Assembly (NCBI RefSeq): GCF_034067285.1
Contig: NZ_CP139286.1
Coordinates: 3,038,001-3,102,000 of the forward strand
DNA: 64,000 bases
Origin: Acinetobacter pittii
Lineage (GTDB): Bacteria > Pseudomonadota > Gammaproteobacteria > Pseudomonadales > Moraxellaceae
Direction of reading: 5' to 3'
Shown: in pieces, positions 1 to 9,820 of the stretch
Layout of the letters: the number at the start of each line of letters is the position of its first letter
Numbering within the stretch: position 1 is the stretch's first letter
Translations under genes and position numbers: made by a program
Notes under the pieces: generated by a model
What the model was told of the DNA's origin: nothing
Databases searched by the model: none
Seen by the model: only the letters and a program-made list of their open reading frames with translations

Positions 1-500
<500 letters not shown>

Positions 501-855
501 TATACAACCCCAAACAGTCGTCAACACCTACAAGTGAGTGTTGTCCGTGCGATTCTTCATCGCTACTATCTGTTGTCTGTGTACTTAAACACTGTACAGC
601 TTCAATCTAAATTCATATACCAAAACGCTTGATTCAGTTAATTTGCTAGTTCTCAATTCATTCAGATTAATTGCTTAATCTAAACTCTTGAGTGAACAAT
701 TTATTTCAGACTCAATTTTGCCAATCTGTTAATGAATAAACATGCCTTCGTCAGGTCATGCTTAATACCGTGATATTTAAATCACAGAAGTTAATAAACC
801 AAGATCATATAATCTCTATTTACTAATTTCTGTAATCCGAACTTCTCTTAAGTTC
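501..855 (-). other. 16S-23S internal transcribed spacer, 23S-proximal part
   Basis: About 355 bases lie between tRNA-Ala and the 23S gene. No protein gene is supported here. The stretch is AT-rich and is expected to hold the 5' half of the 23S processing stem and antitermination signals; the 3' half of that stem would be outside the window, so it cannot be checked here. Confidence 0.7.
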
Positions 856-931
856 TGGTGGAGACTAGGAGAGTCGAACTCCTGACCTCCTGCGTGCAAA
901 GCAGGCGCTCTACCAACTAAGCTAAGTCCCC
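856..931 (-). tRNA. tRNA-Ala (anticodon TGC)
   Basis: The reverse complement is a 76-nt cloverleaf that starts GGGGACTTAGCTTAGTTGG and ends with an encoded CCA. The anticodon loop reads CTTTGCACG with anticodon TGC. The T arm GTTCGACTC is canonical. It sits in the 16S-23S spacer after tRNA-Ile, the common Ile-Ala spacer arrangement, and is cut from the rRNA precursor. Confidence 0.98.
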
Positions 932-986
932 AGCTTACATCATCAGTCATGTATCTTTTATCTATAACTTTAACCAGTCAAAGTCA

Positions 987-1063
<77 letters not shown>

Positions 1064-1121
1064 TCAGATACATCTATGAAGAACAACTTGTTGTGGATTC
1101 TTACCAATCGTCAATCTTTCG

Positions 1122-2660
<1,539 letters not shown>

Positions 2661-2864
2661 AAATCATTTTGTACCTTATTTAAAGACAAGGTACCAATTC
2701 TGGCTCATCAATTACTGACTTAAATTTCGCTCAAATAAACTTCGAGTAATTTAAACCAATCAATCAATGAAAATTATTTCGATTAATCAACCAGTAAAAA
2801 TCCACACAAGTTGTTCTTCAATTCTCTTAATGATCTTCTTCCTGGTTCGTCACCAGCAAGCTAG
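2661..2864 (-). other. 16S rRNA leader with 5' half of the processing stem
   Basis: About 200 nt of transcribed leader separate the promoter at 2872-2899 from the 16S gene. Bases 2786-2820 are complementary, at the RNA level, to the 3' flank of 16S at 1078-1117: both contain the block GAAGAACAACTTGT when read on opposite strands. This pairing would form the long stem that RNase III cuts to release pre-16S. No protein gene is supported in 2661-3233. Confidence 0.75.
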
Positions 2865-2871
2865 GTCGGCT

Positions 2872-2899
2872 ATATTACTCTTAATCTCTTAAAAGTCAA
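2872..2899 (-). promoter_or_regulatory. rRNA operon promoter (-35/-10)
   Basis: On the minus strand TTGACT (2899-2894) and TAATAT (2877-2872) are separated by 16 bases. The -10 is followed by AGCCGACCT, a GC-rich discriminator of the kind that makes stable-RNA promoters sensitive to ppGpp and initiating NTP. Start of transcription is expected near 2865. Further promoters upstream are possible but not resolved. Confidence 0.7.
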
Positions 2900-3233
2900 C
2901 AGGTAATTTCGATATTTTTAAAACTTATCTTCAAAACCAACTTCTCATCAAATTCATCACTTAAAGCAATCAACTTAATCACAAGTAACTGTTTTTCAAC
3001 AAGTTTCTATCTGCATCACCGCCGATGGATGTGCATTATAGACCATTAAAAACCCTTTGCAACCCCTTTTTTAATTTAATATTATCACTTGGCTAATTTT
3101 TAGGCTTTTTAGCATTTTATCTATATTATTTGATCAATTTTACATTGATAATAGATTATCAGTTTTGTATTAAAGCATATCTCCACCCAACTGCACATTT
3201 AAGTATTAGCCTGGCTGGCGGTTAAGGAATTAT
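2900..3233. other. Intergenic region between rRNA promoter and mlaA
   Basis: This AT-rich stretch separates the divergent rRNA operon and mlaA. A candidate mlaA promoter on the plus strand is TTGATA (3145-3150), 17 bases, TATTAA (3168-3173). The upstream AT-rich tract next to the rRNA promoter could serve as an UP element. No gene is seen. Confidence 0.5.
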
Positions 3234-4112
3234 ATGAATTATTCTAATTTAATTTTACTCAGCGTATTATCTGTAGGTGTTTGTACCTCTATATATGCTC
3301 AAGAAAATACTATAAGTGAATCTTCTGATGCTAGCTCACTAGAAGAAACAGCACCTGCTCATCCGCGCTCACAAATTATTAAAGATTTAAAAAATATTAA
3401 AGTTAAAGATTTAAAAATTAATGCGAACGCAGCACAACCAGATCCTGTAAAAGACCCATTACAATCACTAAATCGTCCAATTTATTCATTTAACGATATG
3501 TTGGATCGAAATTTTTTACGTCCAGTTGCGGTTCAATATAGAGAGAAAACTCCAGAAGATGTTCGTGGCTCTTATCGTCAATTCCGTAAAAATCTTGGAG
3601 AACCTTGGAATGCGGTTAACCAGCTTATTCAAGGTCGTCCAGGTCGTGCAGCAAAAACTTTAGGTCGATTTACTATTAATACTTTAACGACTCTTGGTTT
3701 AGCTGACCCTGCTAGTCGTTTAGGTTTACCGACTGAGGAAGAGAATTTTGGTGTAACCCTCGGTTACTATGGCGTCCCTTCTGGCCCATTCCTGATGTTA
3801 CCTTTTTTCGGTCCGAGTACCTTGCGTGATGGTTTCGGTTTAGCAGTAGATGCTCAAGCTCGCCCACAGAAATATATTATGGAAGATCAAGATGGTCTTT
3901 ATTGGTCGAGTAATATGTTACAAGCTGTTGATACTCGCGCTCAATATCTAGATTTAGATCAAACCCTACAGGGTGATCAATATGCCATGATTCGAGACTT
4001 ATATCTCCAACGTAAAGCATTCCAAATTGCAGAGAAGAAAGGCGACTCAGCTGATGTATCTTTCATAGATGATGATTCAGACGATACCCCGGATGAGGAT
4101 CAAAACCCTTAA
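3234..4112 (+). CDS. mlaA: MlaA (VacJ) outer-membrane phospholipid-removal protein, without lipobox
   Basis: The 292-residue protein matches the MlaA/VacJ family, which extracts mislocalised phospholipids from the outer leaflet of the outer membrane and passes them to the periplasmic MlaC. The MlaA domain starts near residue 74 with DPLQSLNRPIYSFND and contains the typical block FGVTLGYYGVPSGPFLMLP and LRDG. The N-terminus is a signal peptide ending IYA before Q23. Family members are usually lipoproteins, but the only Cys (C17) has V at -1, so there is no lipobox. An insertion of about 50 residues precedes the domain and the tail is acidic (DDDSDD). An AAGGA site lies 6 bases before ATG. It stands alone, ahead of a strong hairpin. 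Confidence 0.9.
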   Translation: MNYSNLILLSVLSVGVCTSIYAQENTISESSDASSLEETAPAHPRSQIIKDLKNIKVKDLKINANAAQPDPVKDPLQSLNRPIYSFNDMLDRNFLRPVAVQYREKTPEDVRGSYRQFRKNLGEPWNAVNQLIQGRPGRAAKTLGRFTINTLTTLGLADPASRLGLPTEEENFGVTLGYYGVPSGPFLMLPFFGPSTLRDGFGLAVDAQARPQKYIMEDQDGLYWSSNMLQAVDTRAQYLDLDQTLQGDQYAMIRDLYLQRKAFQIAEKKGDSADVSFIDDDSDDTPDEDQNP

Positions 4113-4118
4113 AAGATG

Positions 4119-4164
4119 AAATCAAGGTATTGCTCGGATTAAGAGTTCGGCAATACCTTGATTT
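4119..4164 (+). terminator. 15-bp hairpin after mlaA
   Basis: Arms AAATCAAGGTATTGC (4119-4133) and its exact complement (4150-4164) enclose a 16-base loop just after the mlaA stop. The T tract is short (TTTT then GATC), so it is a weak intrinsic terminator or an mRNA-end stabiliser. Confidence 0.6.
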
Positions 4165-4223
4165 TGATCATACATACTCTATGATGAATAAAGTGATCAT
4201 ATAAAAGGACTACCATATCTTCT

Positions 4224-5192
4224 ATGTATTTTATTAAACCGACACGCTCTATCCCTTATTTAGAGCAAGCTTTGGATAAACTGCCAGGCTTACAAGTCAT
4301 TAACATAGATGATTTAGATTTATATGATCCAACCATCATTGCAATAGCAGATGTACAAGATTTTCTGTCTTATAAATGGAATTTACCCACCATTGTCATT
4401 GCTTTTGAACATGAAGGGAGCGCTTTAGCTCAAGCATGGGAAGCCGGTGCTCTTGCAGGTTGGGTATGGAATCAATTACCTAACGATTTAAATAAAGCAT
4501 TAACAAGAATTGATGCTCAATATAAGCGTAACCAAGATAGTCGTGATTTACCTTCAGCTGCTGAACTGCAAAAACGATTACTGCCTAATCCAATTGATTT
4601 ATTAAATTATGAAGTCGAAACTTTCTTTCAGCCTTCAGCTTATCTTTCCGGTGATTGGTATGACTACTGGAAATTAAATGATAAAGAAGTTTTATTTTAT
4701 CTTGCCGATGTTTCAGGACATGGTGTAACCAGTAGTTTATTAACATCATGGATGGCAGCTTTCCATGGTCGCTCAAAAACCCCAAGACAATTAATAAAAA
4801 AATTAAATGGAATGTTGGTTCAAGAGAATATTGAAAAGCACATTACGATTGTGGTGGGTATTTTAAACCTAGAAACACATACGCTTCGCTGGTCAAGTGC
4901 GGGCCACTACCCTCCTCCTATCATTTTTGAACCGAATCAAGCTCCCAAAATTCTAACAACAAGTAGTTTTCCATTAGGCTTAACCGATGAACTTGAAGTT
5001 GAAGAGCATGTTTGTACATTAAATCATCAATCCCGCTTTATCGTTTGCTCAGATGGAGCACTTGAACCTTTTGATGGTGGTTTAAATGATCAGTTCCAAC
5101 AATTGGTTCATCATTTGCAAAATCAATCATTTCAAGCACCTGATCATGTGGCTGATGATATTGCCATCTTTAGTCTTTGTCGAATGAATTAA
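4224..5192 (+). CDS. gigA: GigA, RsbU-like PP2C serine phosphatase with degenerate receiver domain
   Basis: The 322-residue protein has an N-terminal receiver-like segment (about 1-100) without a clear phospho-acceptor Asp pattern, then a linker and a SpoIIE/RsbU-type PP2C phosphatase domain (about 110-320). Metal-binding motifs are SGDWYDYW (142-149), ADVSGHG (161-167), SSAGHYPPP (224-232) and CSDGALE (275-281). Such enzymes dephosphorylate a STAS-domain anti-anti-sigma factor, and that partner follows immediately. In Acinetobacter baumannii this pair is known as GigA/GigB and is needed for stress and antibiotic tolerance and virulence. The assignment rests on domain order and gene pairing. 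It probably heads a unit continuing through 7056. Confidence 0.85.
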   Translation: MYFIKPTRSIPYLEQALDKLPGLQVINIDDLDLYDPTIIAIADVQDFLSYKWNLPTIVIAFEHEGSALAQAWEAGALAGWVWNQLPNDLNKALTRIDAQYKRNQDSRDLPSAAELQKRLLPNPIDLLNYEVETFFQPSAYLSGDWYDYWKLNDKEVLFYLADVSGHGVTSSLLTSWMAAFHGRSKTPRQLIKKLNGMLVQENIEKHITIVVGILNLETHTLRWSSAGHYPPPIIFEPNQAPKILTTSSFPLGLTDELEVEEHVCTLNHQSRFIVCSDGALEPFDGGLNDQFQQLVHHLQNQSFQAPDHVADDIAIFSLCRMN

Positions 5193-5294
5193 TTTACGAA
5201 TCAATTAATTACATAATATACGACTTAAGGACTCTTGAGTCTGAGATGGCACTATGTGATAATTTTTCTATCCTTCTCTGAAAATGGCATTTAT

Positions 5295-5816
5295 ATGTCA
5301 ACAGGTCATGTTGAATATGCAAGTTTAAATGGAACGCATATTTTCAAACTTATTGGTGAAGTGCGAGCCCATTCTTGTATAAGTCTAGACAAACTTTTAA
5401 ACAGAATTGAACAGCAAGAGAATGTTGTTGGTGCAATCGTTGATTTAACCCAAACAACATTTATTGATAGTACAGTATTAGGCATCCTGGCTAAGCTAGG
5501 TTTAAAGCTTAAACAAACTCATCATATTCAAGCTGTGATGCTATCTACCAATCCAGATATCACAACCTTAGCCAACAGTATGGGGCTAGGGCAGGTTTTT
5601 GTCATTTTGAATTATTGTGGCGATCCTAACGTTTGCACATTAACGTTAACTGATGAACAAATCACTCATAATGCAATGCTAAGAACGGTTCTGGATGCAC
5701 ATAAGACATTGATGAAACTCAATGCAAATAATCAGAACATGTTTGAGCCACTTGTGAAGCAGTTACAGAAAGAACAAGATACGCTTGAACAGGTATCTGA
5801 CAAGCAAAATGCCTGA
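5295..5816 (+). CDS. gigB: GigB, STAS-domain anti-anti-sigma factor
   Basis: The 173-residue product has an N-terminal STAS fold: a beta start VEYASLNGTHIFKLIGE, then the conserved phospho-site motif VDLTQTTFIDST with S59 as the likely phosphorylated serine. The C-terminal 60 residues are helical and variable. I chose ATG 5295 rather than the in-frame TTG at 5235, because the STAS fold starts right after it and the extra 20 residues look untranslated. GigA is the expected phosphatase. In A. baumannii GigB has been reported to act with the nitrogen-PTS protein NPr, whose gene is at 39456-39725 here. Confidence 0.85.
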   Translation: MSTGHVEYASLNGTHIFKLIGEVRAHSCISLDKLLNRIEQQENVVGAIVDLTQTTFIDSTVLGILAKLGLKLKQTHHIQAVMLSTNPDITTLANSMGLGQVFVILNYCGDPNVCTLTLTDEQITHNAMLRTVLDAHKTLMKLNANNQNMFEPLVKQLQKEQDTLEQVSDKQNA

Positions 5817-5842
5817 TTTCTCCTATTAAGCCGGACTAGAAT

Positions 5843-6667
5843 ATGACCCTTGTTTCTGTTGCTCAAATGAACTCTCAAGATGATATTGAAAATAATTTTC
5901 AAGTCATTGAGTCTTTGATTCAACAAAGTAAGGCGCAAAATGCCAGCTTAATTGTTTTCCCTGAAAACTTTGTATGTTTTGCTGCTGGGAAACAGCGTGA
6001 AACAGCTGAGCAGTTTGAGTCTATTCAGCAAAGGCTTGAGAAACTAGCACATCAATATCAAATCTGGATTATAGCCGGTACTTTACCATGCCCATTTCGT
6101 CCAGATGGTTCCACCATTCAAGATGGTCGAGTCCGAACTGTTAGTCTTTGTATTAGCCCTGAGCGTACAGAAGCACGTTATGACAAGATCCATTTATTTG
6201 ATGTACAAGTGGGTGATGCTGTCGGTGGTTATCAGGAGTCTCGTTTCTTTGAACCCGGGACAGACGTAGTAGTCACATCTACTCCTTTTGGCAATATCGG
6301 CTTAATGGTATGTTATGACTTACGTTTTCCAGAGCTTGCTCTCACCCTGAGACAACAAGGCGCTCATATACTTACTGCTCCTGCTGCGTTTACCTATACA
6401 ACTGGACAAATGCACTGGCAGCTTTTGCTACAGGCTCGGGCAATGGATAGCCAATGTTACGTTTTAGGTGCAGCACAACAGGGCTGGCATGGTGAAAAAC
6501 GACAAACTTGGGGACACTCTGGGGCAACAGATAGTCGTGGTCAAATTTTAAGCATGGTTGGATATGAAGGGAATGGTTTAATCACTGTACCTTTTGATCT
6601 AGCAGCACAAGAACTCGTCCGCTCTTCAATGCCTCTAATGACACACCGTAAATTGATTCAATATTAA
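5843..6667 (+). CDS. Carbon-nitrogen hydrolase, Nit1/Nit2 (deaminated-glutathione amidase or omega-amidase) type
   Basis: The 274-residue protein is a nitrilase-superfamily amidase. The catalytic triad is visible: E41 in FPENF, K115 in YDKIHLFD and C157 in MVCYDLRFPEL. The sequence KIHLFDV and the C-terminal RSSMPLMTHRK are typical of the Nit branch, whose members hydrolyse deaminated glutathione or alpha-keto amides in the cytosol. The gene lies 26 bases after gigB and 14 before the next ORF, so it likely shares their transcript. Exact substrate cannot be read from the sequence. Confidence 0.85.
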   Translation: MTLVSVAQMNSQDDIENNFQVIESLIQQSKAQNASLIVFPENFVCFAAGKQRETAEQFESIQQRLEKLAHQYQIWIIAGTLPCPFRPDGSTIQDGRVRTVSLCISPERTEARYDKIHLFDVQVGDAVGGYQESRFFEPGTDVVVTSTPFGNIGLMVCYDLRFPELALTLRQQGAHILTAPAAFTYTTGQMHWQLLLQARAMDSQCYVLGAAQQGWHGEKRQTWGHSGATDSRGQILSMVGYEGNGLITVPFDLAAQELVRSSMPLMTHRKLIQY

Positions 6668-6681
6668 AAGTTTAATTATTC

Positions 6682-7056
6682 ATGTGGAAATACTTATTTA
6701 GCTTTTTTTGCTTGGGGGCAAATATTCATTGTTATGCAGAGTTTGGGACAACGAACCATTTCGTTTCACCTACGGCACAACTCAGTTCAGATATTCTTCC
6801 AGCAACACCTAAAAATATTCCGTTACCTGCATTCGGCCAAAGAATAATTGGATGGGGTACAGGCGCAGAAGGTGCAAGACAACGTTTAGAAAATATTCAG
6901 CCTGCAGATGTTTCTATGATTAAAAAACAAGGAACTACTCTTGAAATGATTACTGCATGGCAAGACTTTTATGAACAAGAGCAACAACGTAACGCAAATA
7001 ATCCTACCGCTAAATATCGTGCTCGATTAATGAAAAAGATTGCAGATTTGTGGTAA
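6682..7056 (+). CDS. Uncharacterised small exported protein
   Basis: I do not recognise a family for this 124-residue protein. It begins with a short hydrophobic segment (about 3-18) followed by YAE, which looks like a signal peptide with signal peptidase I site. The mature part is polar, with a Pro-rich stretch, a Gly-rich RIIGWGTGAEGARQRLENI segment and a basic C-terminus. It follows the amidase gene by 14 bases and is closed by a terminator, so it is the last gene of the gigA-gigB-amidase unit. A periplasmic location is inferred only. Confidence 0.7.
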   Translation: MWKYLFSFFCLGANIHCYAEFGTTNHFVSPTAQLSSDILPATPKNIPLPAFGQRIIGWGTGAEGARQRLENIQPADVSMIKKQGTTLEMITAWQDFYEQEQQRNANNPTAKYRARLMKKIADLW

Positions 7057-7083
7057 ATACAGTGATCTAAAATATTTTTTCTT

Positions 7084-7116
7084 ATGGAATAATTGATCTA
7101 ATTATTCCATTTTTTA
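7084..7116 (+). terminator. Intrinsic terminator of the gigA unit
   Basis: An 11-bp perfect stem ATGGAATAATT / AATTATTCCAT around a 5-base loop is followed by TTTTTAT. It closes the unit ending at 7056. Confidence 0.75.
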
Positions 7117-7183
7117 TGTACCCTCATTTGTTTTATTCATAAACTATTCGGATGAACATTTAAGAAACTGAATAGAAAGCGAT

Positions 7184-7201
7184 ATACTACAAAAGTAGTA
7201 T
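7184..7201. promoter_or_regulatory. Candidate OhrR operator
   Basis: The perfect inverted repeat ATACTAC-AAAA-GTAGTAT sits 19 bases before the ohrR start, where a dimeric MarR-type repressor would block its own promoter. The link to OhrR is by position and symmetry; no matching full copy was found directly upstream of ohr. Confidence 0.5.
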
Positions 7202-7220
7202 TATTTTCTTTGAGGAATAT

Positions 7221-7658
7221 ATGGACCAAGACTGTCAAAACTTAAAGCTTGAGAATCAATTATGTTTCCTCATTTATTCAACAAATTTAGCGCTTAATCA
7301 GCTCTATAGAAAACTTCTAGCACCTTTGGGTATTACCTATCCTCAATATTTAGTGATGTTGGTGTTATGGGAGCAAGATAAAGTCACTGTTTCGGAAATT
7401 GGAGCAAAACTTTTTTTAGAATCATCTACCCTCACCCCTATCTTGAAAAAGTTAGAAGCCCAAAATTTACTTCATCGTACCCGTTCATCTCAAGATGAAA
7501 GACAAGTTATTATTACGCTGAGTGATGAAGGGAAAAAATTAAAAGATCAAGCAATGGAGATCCCAGCAGGTGTACTAGAAGCAAGTTCATGTGATATGAC
7601 AACACTATTGGGCCTCAAAGATCAACTTACTAAACTCCGTACAAATCTAGTCAAATAA
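7221..7658 (+). CDS. ohrR: OhrR, MarR-family organic-peroxide sensor repressor
   Basis: This 145-residue MarR-family protein has the OhrR signature [10 protein letters not shown] with the peroxide-sensing cysteine at C15, followed by [16 protein letters not shown] and a winged helix (about 55-110, including [17 protein letters not shown] and [13 protein letters not shown]). OhrR represses ohr and itself until C15 is oxidised by organic hydroperoxides. A second Cys at position 5 and another near the C-terminus could make this a two-Cys type. The target gene ohr follows on the same strand 88 bases later. Confidence 0.92.
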   Translation: MDQDCQNLKLENQLCFLIYSTNLALNQLYRKLLAPLGITYPQYLVMLVLWEQDKVTVSEIGAKLFLESSTLTPILKKLEAQNLLHRTRSSQDERQVIITLSDEGKKLKDQAMEIPAGVLEASSCDMTTLLGLKDQLTKLRTNLVK

Positions 7659-7746
7659 ACAGCAATTTTTTTTAAAAATATACTTGTCAAAATATTTAAG
7701 TCGTGTACGATATATTTGTATTCAATTTATTTTAGGAATAAAAACG

Positions 7747-8178
7747 ATGTCATTAGAAAAAGTTGTTTATCGTGCAAAAGCTAAAGCAACCGGTGGTCGT
7801 GATGGCCGTGCGACTTCATCAGACGGCGTATTAGATGTACAGCTTGGTGTACCTAAAGAGATGGGCGGCGCTGGTGGCGCTGTAACGAATCCAGAGCAAT
7901 TATTTGCAGCTGGTTATTCAGCGTGCTTTTTAGGTGCTCTAAAATTTGTTGCAAATCGCGATAAATTTAATATTAGTAAAGATGCTTATGTAGAAGGTGA
8001 AGTAGGTATTGGACCAATTCCTACAGGTTTTAGCATCGAAGCGACTTTAAATGTTTACTTAGTTGGTATGGACCGTGAAGAAGCTGAAAAGTTAGTTGCA
8101 GCTGCTCACATTGTTTGCCCATACTCAAATGCAACTCGCAACAATATTGATGTGAACTTTAATATTGTGACTGAATAA
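7747..8178 (+). CDS. ohr: Ohr, organic hydroperoxide reductase
   Basis: The 143-residue protein is a typical Ohr/OsmC-family thiol peroxidase that reduces organic and fatty-acid hydroperoxides with lipoyl-protein electrons. The two active cysteines are C60 in YSACFLGAL and C124 in [11 protein letters not shown], and R21 in the conserved N-terminal segment [12 protein letters not shown] is present. ATG 7747 is chosen over an upstream in-frame start because the family begins MSLEKVVY and AGGA lies 9 bases before. Regulation by OhrR is expected. It is followed by a terminator shared with gspE. Confidence 0.95.
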   Translation: MSLEKVVYRAKAKATGGRDGRATSSDGVLDVQLGVPKEMGGAGGAVTNPEQLFAAGYSACFLGALKFVANRDKFNISKDAYVEGEVGIGPIPTGFSIEATLNVYLVGMDREEAEKLVAAAHIVCPYSNATRNNIDVNFNIVTE

Positions 8179-8189
8179 GTTTTGATACT

Positions 8190-8222
8190 AAAAAAATGCC
8201 CGAATCAAGTCGGGCATTTTTT
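8190..8222. terminator. Bidirectional terminator between ohr and gspE
   Basis: Stem AAAAATGCCCGA / TCGGGCATTTTT with a 6-base loop, with T runs on both strands, between two convergent genes. Confidence 0.85.
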
Positions 8223-8233
8223 CATCTTACATA

Positions 8234-9724
8234 TTATGCTTCACTTGCTTCATTAGTTACACGAAGCACTTCTTCGAGAGTAGTTTTACCTGCAAGTACT
8301 TTGCGTAAACCATCATCACGAATAGAGCCTGAATACTCACGAGCATGATTTTCTAATTCATATTCAGCTGCGTTACCATGAATCAGACGGCGCATAGGTT
8401 CATCAACAGGTACGATTTCATAAATGGCTGTACGCCCATTGAAACCTAAATGTGAGCAATGATCGCATCCTTTAGCCTCAGGTAACTGCAACAACGGTTC
8501 ATTATGAATATGCTGGAAAACCTGTTTCTCAAAAGTATCGGCTTCACGCCAAGTCATACAATGTGGACATAAAGTACGAACCAAACGTTGAGCAATCACC
8601 CCAATTAAAGAGCTTGATAATAAGAATGGTTCAATCCCCATATCTTTAAGTCGGGTAACTGCACCAATAGCGGTATTGGTATGCAGCGTTGATAAAACCA
8701 AATGACCTGTTAAAGAGGCTTGAACTGCAATTTCAGCCGTTTCCAGATCACGGATCTCCCCTACCATCACCACATCAGGATCTTGACGTAACATTGCCTT
8801 TAAAGCTCGGGCAAATGTCATATCCACTTTGGTGTTCACTTGTGTTTGACCAATACCCTCAAGTTGATATTCGATTGGATCTTCAGCAGTTAAGATATTT
8901 CGAGTATTGTCATTTAAATCAGATAAAGCTGCATATAAGGTCGTTGTTTTCCCCGAACCCGTAGGCCCAGTGACCAAAATAATGCCGTGAGGACGATGCA
9001 CCAATTGAGTTAAACGCTCATAGTCATTAGCCATTAAGCCCAAATGTGTCATGTTTAAGCGGCCTGCCTGTTTATCAAGCAAACGCATAACCACCCTTTC
9101 ACCATGTGACGATGGCAACGTTGAAACACGGACATCTACTTCACGGCCAGCAAGGCGTAAAGAAATACGCCCATCTTGTGGTACACGTTTTTCAGCAATA
9201 TCAAGCTTCGCCATGACTTTAATACGCGAGACCAATAAAGGTGCCAGCTCACGGCGTGGCTGTACAATCTCACGTAGTTGACCATCTACACGTAATCGTA
9301 CAGATAGTTTCTTTTCAAAAGCTTCAATATGAATATCTGAAGCCCCTACCCGAATTGCCTCTGAAAGTAATGCATTAATAAGACGGACAATAGGAGCATC
9401 ATCTTCCTGATCCATTAAGTCTTCTGTTTCAGGAACCTGATCGGCCAAACTTAATAAATCTGGATGATCTTCTAAACCTGCTGCAACTTGTTGTGATTCC
9501 CCTGTATCACCTGCATAGCTCGTACTCAAGAGCGCATTAAATTCTTGTTCAGTACATAATTGATAATGAGCTGGCTTACCCAAGATGCGTCTTGCTTCCT
9601 GCAATGCAATTTTTTCAGTATTTTGACGTCTAATAATAAATACCTGATCACCGTCATAACGAAATAAAACACCATGACGCTTGGCAAAACTATATGGAAC
9701 TTGTATTTGTTTCAATATTTGCAT
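8234..9724 (-). CDS. gspE: GspE, type II secretion ATPase
   Basis: The 496-residue protein is a GspE/PilB-type secretion ATPase that powers pseudopilus assembly at the inner membrane. Order: N-terminal domain (1-110), N2E domain with DIHIEAFEKKLSVRLRVDG, Walker A GPTGSGKTTT near residue 252, the Asp box AEDPIEYQ, Walker B MVGEIRD, His box TGHLVLSTLHTN, and a zinc tetracysteine (CPHC...CDHC). Length and the lack of a long N1 region favour GspE over PilB. Start could be ATG 9724 or GTG one codon upstream; neither has a clear ribosome site. No other secretion gene is nearby, which agrees with the dispersed gsp genes of Acinetobacter. Confidence 0.88.
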   Translation of the reverse strand: MQILKQIQVPYSFAKRHGVLFRYDGDQVFIIRRQNTEKIALQEARRILGKPAHYQLCTEQEFNALLSTSYAGDTGESQQVAAGLEDHPDLLSLADQVPETEDLMDQEDDAPIVRLINALLSEAIRVGASDIHIEAFEKKLSVRLRVDGQLREIVQPRRELAPLLVSRIKVMAKLDIAEKRVPQDGRISLRLAGREVDVRVSTLPSSHGERVVMRLLDKQAGRLNMTHLGLMANDYERLTQLVHRPHGIILVTGPTGSGKTTTLYAALSDLNDNTRNILTAEDPIEYQLEGIGQTQVNTKVDMTFARALKAMLRQDPDVVMVGEIRDLETAEIAVQASLTGHLVLSTLHTNTAIGAVTRLKDMGIEPFLLSSSLIGVIAQRLVRTLCPHCMTWREADTFEKQVFQHIHNEPLLQLPEAKGCDHCSHLGFNGRTAIYEIVPVDEPMRRLIHGNAAEYELENHAREYSGSIRDDGLRKVLAGKTTLEEVLRVTNEASEA

Positions 9725-9820
9725 CACAATTTATAATGATGAGTAAGATGATTTTGAGTGTACTCTAAGCAGATTACAGCGTGAAGTCTGTTTAACAACT
9801 CGGTAGAGGAATTTTACGTC

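Noticed and set aside
5235..5294. 20-residue N-terminal extension of GigB from TTG
   Set aside because: The STAS fold starts right after ATG 5295 and the extension has no ribosome site.
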